In this document: positions 50,847 to 61,468 of the stretch, one piece after another | How positions within the stretch are numbered: position 1 is the first letter of the stretch | How the letters are laid out: every line of letters starts with the position of its first letter | NCBI GenBank assembly: GCA_013396655.1 | Contig: WBMV01006289.1 | Location: 620,001 to 684,000 of the forward strand | Source of the DNA: Campylorhamphus procurvoides | Lineage: Eukaryota > Chordata > Aves > Passeriformes > Dendrocolaptidae | Direction: 5' to 3' | Length of the DNA: 64,000 bases | Made by a program: the position numbers and the translations under genes | Notes under the pieces: generated by a model | Told to the model about the DNA's origin: nothing | Database searches by the model: none | Seen by the model: only the letters and a program-made list of their open reading frames with translations

Positions 50847-51839
50847 TCACACGAACACTGTTAGGGGCCAGACCCCCAAAGCCAAGCAGAGACTGCAGCG
50901 TCCTGGATTGCATCAATCAAAACCATTTCTTAAAAGGTCAGCCAAACATTCTCTTCTGGCTTTGACTTTTTCATTTCTATTTTACTGCAAATTTACATAT
51001 TTTAAAATATTTTATAAACATGACATCAAACATGTTCATATCCCATTTGGTAACTAACAAAAAAAAAAGAAAGAAAAACAGGGAATTAGACTTTCCCACC
51101 TGTTGAAGGGGTTTGAGAATGTAAAGGAGATACATGAAGATGGGACATCTGTGCAACATACTATCATCAAATTACTAGAAATTTGACTTGAATGTTTTCC
51201 ATGGGGACAGCTACTTTGTACAAGTCGCTGAGCACTGCTTTCATGTCAAGGATATGTCACTGCCCCTTGGGATTGCTAGCTGGAAGGCAGAAGCTGGAAA
51301 AAGCACCTGCAGTACAGTGTGAGCACTGAACAGGCTCTCCAGAGTCCCTGGGGCTGACTGGGTCGAAGCTCTGGAAGTCTGGCACCAATGAAGAAGAGAA
51401 AAACTGAAGTCTAGAAGCAAATTAAGCTCGAGAGAACCAGAGTGACTGTGATTGCTAAAAAAAACAGCTAACACAGAAATAGGAATCAAAATATTGAGAC
51501 AAGAAACAGAGCAGCACTATGAGAAAACAATGTTAATATAACTATGCATATAAGATCCAGAAATACCTGAGGATTCTGTGGTACCTTATTTGATATTTTT
51601 TTTGTAATTTCAAAACGACCAAGTCCTGGACATAGCTGAGATTTTGATGGCATTCAGCATATTTTAGTTTGACTCAGGTCAGAGCAGGAGGCTGTTGTAG
51701 CCCTCTGACTCCTGGGCATGGAGCAGCACGGGCAGACTGCTGTGCCTGGGAGGATGAGCTGGGAGCTGGGCCATGCCCTCCCCGACAGCACTGCAGTGCC
51801 ACCAGACATGCAGAGGGGAGCAGACTGGACCAGTGATGG

Positions 51840-52075
51840 TGGCCACAGCCAGGCACAGCCCAGATCCTCACACAGGAAAGCCCAAGGTCAAGCCAAGAAA
51901 CTGAAGCAGCAAATAAGGGTCAGGGTTGGATCTGTAGAGAGTAACCAGGGTCAGGCACAAGCACTGATCACCAGGGGAGTCCACAGCAATAAGACAGGTC
52001 TGAAATCAAGCCAGAAAGTCAAGTCTACGTGTCAAAGTTGGGTCTGGGTGATCATCAGGGCACACAGCCAGGCAT
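51840..52075 (+). repeat. Degenerate internally repetitive GTCA/CAAGCC-rich segment
   Basis: Short related words recur without a clean period. GGTCAAGCCAAGAAA (about 51,886) resembles AATCAAGCCAGAAAG (about 52,004), GGGTCAGG occurs twice (about 51,916 and 51,949), and GTCAAG and GTCAAAG follow. It looks like a decayed minisatellite. A 128-codon frame (51,718-52,104) runs through it, and its Gln/Lys-rich translation reflects the repeat. Confidence 0.4.
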
Positions 52076-53798
52076 GGGAATGGCTGCAATGCAGGGGCCT
52101 TTAAGGTAGCAATAGAGGGCTCTGGCAAGGTGCTTTTTAAGCCAGAAGAGCCAGAGACTTTATTCTGTACCCCACTGTAAGTGCAAGAGCTTCAGGAATC
52201 TTCAAAACTTCAAGCCTACCATTAAAACAGAATTAGAGGAGCAGGGTGGGAAGGAGGGGGCATGGAACACAGACACAGGATTTCCCCTCTTCATTTGTCA
52301 TGTTATTGTCCACATTTGTTGTGCAGTAAGAGCAAGTCAAACACAATAATTTAAACATATGCAATGAAACAATCTCAAAATGAAAATACAGCCTTAAGGT
52401 AAAGCATAAAACAAAGGCTAAAATTCTACCCTCTAACTTTGTTTCTTTGACTTTCCCCCTCTCAGTTGTAAGATCTGATTTTCAAGTAACTTTGGTTATA
52501 AAGTTTTCATGTGCAGAACACATTCCTTATCCAGAATGATAATATGATCATAAAAATTCTGAGATGGAAAAGGAAGAATGTGTCACACTATAAGCAAATT
52601 GAAATTCAGTTACACTCATTATAGCTTTCTATTCCACTGATCTTAATTATTTCCTTCAGTACTTCTCTTTGCTTTAATTGATCAAACAAACTTGTGGATG
52701 ATATTTCTGGTATCTGAAGTATTAAACATTCTGACCAGGAATTTGTAATTAAATTCTTCTGAGTACTTTCACAAACAACTGAAATACTTTCAATGAAGGA
52801 ATCACTGAACAGAATCCCCAGGCAGAACCAAATCTCCTGGTTACTTTTATTGGACATCTCTATGCTTTTTGCAATGTGAGAAATTTCATTCTATGTTTAA
52901 TCAATCACTTATTATGAGTCACCAGAAGTGAGTCAGGTTTAGTGGAACAGGAATCACATACCACAGCATTACCCATTGCTACTTTCTCACGCTAAATTTC
53001 TTGCTGCTGATGGAACTCACTGATGTTTTACTGTCATGTCTGACTCTCATGCTTCAAACATACTAAGAGGTTCACATTCTTCATTACCTCACATCCTGAG
53101 CTGAACAGAAACAATTCCAGAACCAACTTCCTCCAACAAGCTGCAAGTGGTTCACATAACAGTGTACTGCAGATAAGGAACTGTAGGATGCAAAACTAAA
53201 GAATGAATTTCTAAGAATCAAAGCTAAAGGCCAGGCTCAACATTCCCTAGACTCGAACCCATGTTATAACATGTTCAATACAGTGAAAAATGCAAAATAA
53301 AGTACTAAGAAGAGGCTGTATATATTAAAAAGCTACTCAAAGACACAACATAGTGAAACATGAATATGTCTAACTGCATCCAAAAGGCACACCTAGGATT
53401 CCTGTACTCCATAAGAAAAATTAATTATACAGATTAGCATTTGTAAGTATTATTTAAAAAAAATTCAAATTTATGTCATAGATCTTCTGATTCACATAAA
53501 AAAGTGCCACAGTCTAAGCAAAAAATCTGCCTGAAAAATATTTCAGGAAATTCAGATGCAAGATCTCATATAAATGTATACACGTATGGACAAAGCCTAC
53601 CTGGTTATTATAATATGTATTGAATTGAAGAGTCACTCCAGCAGCTCTCAAGAGCAGCAAAACTCCTTCCCCCCAAAACACCCCACAAAGACTTCATCTG
53701 CAACTTAACATTTGGGTTGTCACATAATTCCTAATCATCTCCTCATCACCCAGGGAAGGACCTTTCATCCAACTTGTCCCCTTTTTCCTGGGGGGGGG

Positions 53799-53799
53799 N
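53799..53799. other. Single ambiguous base (N)
   Basis: An N follows a run of nine G residues (53,790-53,798). This is the only unresolved base I noticed and probably marks homopolymer uncertainty. Frames that cross it (53,694-54,043) should be disregarded. Confidence 0.95.
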
Positions 53800-56700
53800 T
53801 GTGGTGGAACAAACCAAAAAGAAACAAGTAATGATTTCTGTATCCATCCATTGCACAGCCTTAGGATGTGCTGCAGGTGTGCAGTGCCAGCATCTGCTGT
53901 ACCAGTTGTTTCCACAAAGGGGAGGTAATTTCAGCAGGAATAATTTAACTTCCCAGAAAAAGTATTTTCTCTGCTTTCATATGGGGGCATCTAAGTTTCT
54001 GTACTCATCACTGCTTGCACATGTATTCTCATTTATTTTCTAGTAGAAAATAAGAAGCAAATTCATGCTTCAAGATACGACTGTTGAAAGTCAAAAAGCC
54101 TTAGCCATTGAATGGGATCCCAATTGTCTTAAAGTCAGTCTTGCAGTTATTGCAAATTGAGTTCTTACAAAGTATGGATTATAAGCACACAATTTCAAGT
54201 CCTTAACAACAGCTGACCCTTCCAGGGTGCAGGTATCAGGAGAGATCTTTTCTTTAGAGTGCAATGAATATTTTCAAGCCTCACAACATCCTTAGGTACC
54301 CACTACCTGTCCTCCAAAGAACAGCAGGACAGAGGACTGACCCTGGCCAGTAAAGTCACATCAGCAAAACCAGCCTGTCTTCTGACTTGCACATACACAG
54401 AGAAGAACCTGGGCAAGGGAAGTCAGTGCAGTCAGTTGTTAGGCTTGTTTGCTTTTACAGGCTTACTGAACTGGAGGATGTATCAGAGAAAATCTGCACA
54501 GACCTCCTTCCCCCAGTGATTTTTTCATGGCACATGTAAAACAGACGAGTCCTGGGTAACGGGTCTCAGGTATCTGGGACATAATCCTACTGCCCTTATC
54601 TCTCCACTTCTCAGCACAGCGTGAAAACTGCACTAAGAGAAGCTCTCTCATCATCTGTCAGGCAGGCAAGAGTAAGTTCTTTCACTAGTACACAATGTTA
54701 AGTAAGAGTCTCTACCAGTTCCTGTCAGGGGACAGTTATGTCTGTCTCACTTCCATGTCCCAGCATTTAATTCTAATGACTTCTGTCCTTCATGTGATCA
54801 AGCAGGTAAAGCAATGAGGCAGATCTAGAAGCCTCAGTACACGCCTCACTCTCCTTTCACTTTTTGCCAGCGTTGGGAAGGAGTTTACATGAGGGGAAAA
54901 ATCAAACACAGACAAAGAGAAAACTGATACATCATCTTACGCTGGTAGCTTTTGACAGGATAAATATTCTCTGCACTGAGAAAACAAAGATCTGGATGAA
55001 GGCAGGAGTCCCTGCAAAGGCACCACTTCCTCCCACACTGCAGCTTCACACTAAAAGATGAGATGAATAAAAATGGTTACTGTCATCCCCAGGGCTATCA
55101 CAACAACCTACATTTCTCTCCTCTCTCTGTCACTAGAGCATTTTCAGGATTAAAGATTAAAGGCCTGTTTGGCTAGTTATACCTTCCTGATAAAACTCGA
55201 TGAAATAAATATCACTCACAGACATACACAGTTCCTAAAAACACTTATCTGATGCTGCTTCATCACTTTAGACAGCAAATCCCTGCTTTCATGCGAGTAG
55301 GGATACAGAGCTGAAGGGCAGGGTGACATTTAAAAGATGGAACAGGGGAAAAATAAATGAAAGCAGCTGAAAAAGTGTCACTTTTAAAAAAAAAAATCTC
55401 TCCTTTTCCCCCTTAAAAGCATTGTCAATAGGAAACTAGAAATCCATAGTAATATTTACATCACCCCTCAGTGCTACCACAGTAAGACTTCAAAGTAAAT
55501 ACTGAGTGCCAAACTTCCTGAAATGCTCTATAGATTTCTGAGTGACTGAGAAATGCCCAATGCACTACTGGAAAAAACAAGAAGTGAAATGAGAATGACA
55601 CGGTGTGAGAAAAAAACTCATGATATTCTTTTCCTCTCTTTTTTAACATTTTTTCTATTGAGAAACGACACTCAATCCACGATGCTGTTTTAATTTTTGA
55701 AGCACATCAAGTCAAGCATGTCCAAGCTCTTCAGAGGATTACTTTAATACTATCAGCAGAACTCTAGGAACATGCTTTGCTTCCTCAAGGCGTAATCTTT
55801 GCTTTTCCATCAACTCCCAGAATACAACAGTTTAACACTACCAGTTTTCTGCATTTGATGTGAAGAAATGTTAATTGACATACAGTTGTGTGCACATCTG
55901 CACAAAGTGTTTCAAATAAGAGGTGCTACTGGAAATTCAAGCCAGAAATTATTTTCATTAAAAAATATGTTACAGCTATTTCCCATTTTCATGTTTAAAT
56001 TGAGGTACAGCAATTATCTTGGTACTAGTCTGCCACTGATAACGTTAGCAGAAATTAATAAAAATATTTAGATAAAGCACGCTTTATTTTTCATTCACCG
56101 AACTGTAAATATCAGACACTGATAACATTGCAGATGATTTGCTTAGTTACTGTCAGAGACGTAATCCCAGCAATTAGCAGTGTGTATACTCAAAAAGAGA
56201 AGTCAAATATTAACATAATCTCCAACTGGTGTAACTAAAGCATAAACAAACCACATAAAATATGGAAAATACTTGCTTATCATGGAAAAATATTTAACTA
56301 GATTTGCAAAGTGCCTTCAATATAACAAACTCTATTAGATTTTATTAATAGAGGGAAGTGAGATTATCCAGAGGAGACAAAAAGCCTCCATGGCTAAACC
56401 CACATTTGCAGCTCCTATACATAACAGAGAAACCTACCTCAATTCCACTTAACCTTGTAATTGTAACTCTGTGGGAACAGCTCGGCATTATCACCACTTG
56501 CACTAAAGAGATTTCTTGAGCAAAAAGAGTGAGAATGCCAGCAGAACTTACTATGAACCCACTGCATAGAAATGACTGATTTAAATATCCCTATGAGGTG
56601 TTCAAAACCCCTCCCAAAACAAAACACAAAAAGAGAACTGTAACATATAACAATAGGATGACTTTCTCTTTCTATTTTACTTGATGAGAATGCTCAGGGA

Positions 56701-58816
56701 TCTCAGAGAAAAATCTGTATTTTATGATCTGACATAATTCCCGTGTCAGAAATGCATGAACTTTCAAGAACGAAATTTCACGAGCAAGGCACAAAGTGAT
56801 CAAGTCCATACATGCTCAATGACCCAATTTTGACTTTTTAACATAAATAACGTTCTTTTTCTCCCCCTCTACAGAACCTATCTGTAATGTATTTCCACTA
56901 TTAATAAAGCTTTTGTTGCTAAAATGATTCACACTTTTCTGAGCACTCTGTAAGGATTTACATTGGATAAAGCCTCTTCTAGTAGCAAATCGTGATAAAC
57001 TGCAGCAACGCCAGCATTCTTTCACAAAGGTATTCAGTAAACACAGGCTGTCCACTTGACACTTCTCCACCTTCCCATTATGCTTTTGAGGTTGCAAACA
57101 GATCAAATTGATCAAGTATTCTCTGTTGGACACATTAATTTTACTGTGGGAGTAACTCTGTTGTCAGTTTGATGCAGGTTAGTCATCCTTCTTAAACCCA
57201 GGGCTGCCTTCACAGCCATGACTCCAAACCAGTCTGACAGCACGTATTGCAGCATAGACTCGCATTCTTCCAGAAAGCTCCTGGTCTTTAAGCAAATCAG
57301 GCTGATTAAACAAACACTCTATCACTGAGTAACAGAATGAAGAGTTTCAGCTTTCTCAAGACAAGACTGCAGAAGTGCTTCCAGCTCTGAAGACAACAAA
57401 CCTTCTGTGGTTGGTGTTTATCAGAAGCCAGAATGTTCCATAGAGCTGCTTTATAAGCCCAGTAAAGTTGGATGCTACCATGGCCATATTAAAACAGGCC
57501 TTAACTTACCAAGGCATTGAACAGCCACGCACCAACAGAAAAAGCAAACATGACTGAGGATGAGATGAACCAGGAAAGGTTTAGTACCTGCCTGGGTGGA
57601 TGGGTACCACACAAGGCTTTGAACACACCTGGGAAGCAGCTTTCCCTTCAGTCCCAGAAGTAACCAGACTGAGAAGGAAGCTGCAGGATAATCAACTGAA
57701 AAGATTTCAGACATCACAGGAGCAGTTTGAGCAATGTGTAAGAATGATTTCCTTTCTTTACACTCTTCATGTCTAAGCATAGAAACCACTTCAATGTTAA
57801 CACAAAACTGATCACTGATACAGTGTTGGGATAAAGGACATAAATAGCTCAGCCCATGCTGTAAGTCTGACAAACATGGCATGCACAGTAACACATGCTG
57901 TGTCTTGGACAGGTAAATATGGTTATTCATCACACCAGTGAGTCCTGTATTACTGGCTAAGAAGACAGATTTTCCACAACCTGAAAGCGGGAGGTGATTT
58001 GGTATTTTAAAATTTTGGTGCCAGTTCTATTCCTTTGTCAGGGAGCAAGAAAGAATTTCTCAACGTTCACCACCAGTGCTGTTGAGAACTGCTTCTTCTC
58101 AGCCAGTCATTTACAAATGCAGCCCTGCAGCTCCTCTGGATGCAGCACACAAATCATGGCAAATGCTCTTACAGCTCAGGTTCACAGTCTAACTCTTATG
58201 ACTAATGAAAGCTAACATAACTTTTCAGATATATTTTCCTTAGCTTCCCACAAATGCAAGGTAACACACTTTTATAACTTTCCTTAATGACAACAAATGC
58301 AACTATCCTTAAAAGATCTCATTACTTGGCTGCAAATAAAACAATTACTTGAATTGATCATCGCATTTTCAGCTGCACAAAACTACTCACAAACAAATCA
58401 CATAGAAAGTATAAAACGTTACACTGTGAAGGAAGAAATCAGGCTACAGTAGGATTCTTAAATTTTTATGTACTATGCCAAGACTGGCAGCCAGAGATCA
58501 CTCTGAAGCTTAGGACTTTATGTTTGCAAACTTTTAGCAAACAGGAGACACACTGACCTCTTTTGGGCAATAGGAGAAAGCAGCTGTGTGGCAGAACTCT
58601 TCAAAGAATTTAGTGCTTATTCTCATTATGCCCAAATTTCAGTTCCGACAGCTATGCTACAATATATCCTTACACCAACAAAATGCAGTAGCCCTCAAAA
58701 TAAACCAGAACACAAAATTTGCACCATTCTACATACAGAGTTTCTGAAAACCGTAAGACAAATCAAGACCCAAATCTCTATTTTGATTTTTGGGCACCTT
58801 TACTTTGCTAATTCAT

Positions 58817-59335
58817 TGTCCTAGTTTAACCCCAGCTGCCAACACAGCCCCCCATAGTTGCTCATCACTCTCCACTAGCAGGACTGGGAAGAGAATCAGA
58901 AAAGTGAGAAATCTCAGGGGTTGAGAAAGACAGCTCAAGGGGCCAGAAAAGGATGATGGTAATGGTAATAGGATTAGAATGCACATGAGCTGCACAGTGC
59001 AATTGCTCACCCCAGGCTGCCTGATGCCAGCCCGCTCTGGAGCAGAGCCCTTGGTCAGCTTTCCCCACAGTTTAAACACTGGTCATATCACACATTGTGA
59101 ATTATGCCTTCTGGCCACTGGGATCACTGTCCTGGCTGTGTCCCCTCCCAAATCCTTGTGCCCTTCCAGCCTTCCTGCTGGCTAGGCATGGGAAGCTGAA
59201 AAGTCTTTGACTTGGTATAAGCACTGCTTAGCAACAATTAAAAACATCAGTGCGTTATCAACATTATTCTCATACTCAAAACACAGCACTGCACCAGCTA
59301 CCAGGAATTAACTGTATCCCAGCCAAACCTGGACA
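58817..59335 (-). mobile_element. Solo LTR of an endogenous retrovirus, ERVL-like, with 5-bp target duplication
   Basis: A 519-base element begins TGTCC on one side and ends GGACA on the other (TG...CA termini). It is flanked on both sides by the identical pentamer TTCAT (58,812-58,816 and 59,336-59,340). Its outer blocks match my recollection of a common avian solo LTR. Read on the minus strand it starts with a TGTCCAGGTTTGGCTGGG-type block, passes the 'gatgtttttaattgttgct' area, and ends with a GGGGTTAAACTAGGACA-type block. A long terminal repeat flanked by a clean duplication with no internal region indicates recombination between the two LTRs of a former provirus. No viral gene remains. 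Short frames at 58,813-59,453 are shadows. The orientation is fairly secure, the exact family less so. Confidence 0.85.
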
Positions 59336-59340
59336 TTCAT

Positions 59341-61134
59341 CAGCTTCGTACCCAGCTTTACATTCACATGACACTGTCCTAAAAGTAGGCAATATACAAA
59401 TAATCGCCTTTAAAGCCAGGACACATGAAAAAATGGTGCTACAAATTTGGTGAAAACAGTAAAAAATTAGTATAAGGGTTTGGATCAGGAAAAGATTACA
59501 TAACAGAGAATACTAGTTTTGACTTGTTCTACTTCTGCATTAAACAGCCATTTTTAAAAAAAAAATATTTTTCACTTGCACATTGCACTGACAAATTTTG
59601 TTAAAATTTGATCTTTATATCCATCGTTTTTCTCCTTCCACAAAGCCAGTTTGTTTGCAATATAAGTTTTCTCATTTCTTTAAAAAAATCTATTAAAATT
59701 TGTTGTTCACTGAAAAACTAATTTGCTGCTTCAGCAATTCCTTTTCCTTTTGTACATGCTCAAGCATGCAAATAAAAGGAGAATGGAACGACTTGAGTAG
59801 ATTTTAAGTTGACATTAATAACAGCAAATTTTATGGTAGGTATCAAAATGTAGCAGGTGTAGCAGGAATTATCAGATTACCACATAATGAGAGACAAATG
59901 TTTTCAACAAGTGGAAATGAAGTTTCAAATATAATTTTAAGGTCAGAAATGTCTCTTACAGAGGAAAAGTCTTACCCTTCCCCTGGACAATAATGCTGCA
60001 ATGAATTACTAAAGTAGGAAACTCTCACAGACATTTATGTTCCCATTTACCTCATCACTTTTGCACAAAACACAGATAGGGATCTGATGTTCTTTTCTGA
60101 AACACATTTTACCCTTCCAGCCACAGCAATGACTCAAGGAGATCCTTCTGGCAGTAGAAGAGCACAGTATATGTTTTGCTTCAGTTAAAACTTTATCCTG
60201 TTAATAAATATGCAATATATATGAAGCATCAACAGAAAACAGAATTTTTTTCATACTAGGATTGCAAAATTCTCTAAATATACTGTATTCTCATCATACA
60301 AGCCTGCAAGAGGAGCTCACAGTTGAACAAAGTATGCCTATAGGCAAAGTAAGGGAATCAAACATTTTCCTAGTTTAGACTGTCTTTCAAACAATCAACC
60401 TTCTCTTGCTCTTCTTTCTGCTTCTTATCCGAATCTTTTAGGAAGAAACAGGAAGTTTTCTAAACAAATTCATATACAGTGACAGTTTGAGTAACTCAAA
60501 TGGTATGTATTGTTGCAGTGGCCTGTTACTATTCACACTAAAGCAATTTTTCTATTCATAGTCCAAGCAGCTTTTAAGGTGGCAGGACACCAAGTGATTT
60601 CTGTCCCCCAGACATTCCCTTTGGTTGGCAGGAGACAGTGCAAGTGTCTTCCACCACAATGTTGTTATCAATAACCTCCACACATCTCCTTCCTTGTATT
60701 AAATTACCTCTCAAGGTCAAATAAAAAGCATTGAAGACTTAAACTTAACATACTCCAAAACAGTAATAGCTTATATCCAAGGATATTAACTCCTAAAACA
60801 ATAGCATGCCTTCTAACCCAAATTTAGAATGCACATACTCAGTCACAAGGCTAATGAACTCCATATGCTAATTATCTTACTCAGTAATAAAATACCACAG
60901 AAGAAAGTTTGCCAAAATAAAAATGGGAATATTTATTATCTTTTCTACTAAAGCAATGCAGTTCTTTTAAGATAATACATTGGTCTTTGCAAGTGTTTCC
61001 ACAGCTAAATTCGTACTTTTCAATTTTGTAAAAAATTAGACACATACTTCATAAAAACAAAGACACAGGCTATACCACTGAACAACTGTAAAGTATTGTA
61101 ACTGTTAGTAGGAATGAGCAAAGAAAGCTCATGC
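59341..61134. other. Intergenic sequence between the solo LTR and UCHL5
   Basis: AT-rich sequence with no gene or named repeat visible. It contains short A or T homopolymers near 59,551-59,563 and 59,680-59,688 but no structured array. Confidence 0.5.
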
Positions 61135-61149
61135 TTATGCTTAAAACTG

Positions 61150-61155
61150 TTTATT
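61150..61155 (-). terminator. UCHL5: Distal candidate poly(A) signal of UCHL5
   Basis: TTTATT on the plus strand reads AATAAA on the minus strand, about 315 bases beyond the UCHL5 stop codon. Using it would give a longer 3' UTR than the proximal signal. Confidence 0.5.
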
Positions 61156-61404
61156 GTATCGTTACCATATGTTCAAATGGGACAAAATGGGTACATTCTC
61201 CTTGCACATTTTTGGGTCCACTTCCCAAGCTTTGAGCAGACAGACTGTTAAATACTGAATCTGAAGAGAACCTAAACATTGCTTAGCAGTACTACATGCA
61301 CAAGATGCATAGCAAGGAAGGAGTCAGACCCGTGCATACAGTACAAGACAAAGTGTCACAATTGTCAAACGTGCACTGGACAAAATTTGAAGTCTATGAA
61401 AAGT

Positions 61405-61410
61405 TTTATT
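61405..61410 (-). terminator. UCHL5: Proximal candidate poly(A) signal of UCHL5
   Basis: AATAAA on the minus strand begins about 59 bases after the UCHL5 stop codon, implying a very short 3' UTR. Which of the two signals is used cannot be decided from the sequence. Confidence 0.55.
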
Positions 61411-61468
61411 TGTTGTCATGAAAATAGTTTTGGAAGCAAATAACTGTATGTATTTTGCAAATTCATTT

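Larger units (their letters stand above)
35555..58816. other. Intergenic sequence, gene-free, AT-rich in parts
   Basis: About 23 kb without a supportable gene. Frames of 171 codons (43,955-44,470), 152 codons (57,475-57,933, minus) and 142 codons (44,556-44,984, minus) have no recognisable domain. The segment at 45.9-46.7 kb is notably AT-rich. Structures listed separately are tandem duplications at 36,091 and 38,957, an inverted repeat at 48,841, a quadruplex motif at 50,826 and a degenerate repeat at 51,840-52,070. Confidence 0.5.

Noticed and set aside
57475..57933. 152-codon minus-strand open frame with Cys-rich segments
   Set aside because: Cys residues are scattered without a finger spacing pattern. 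There is no signal peptide or family resemblance, and the region shows no gene structure.
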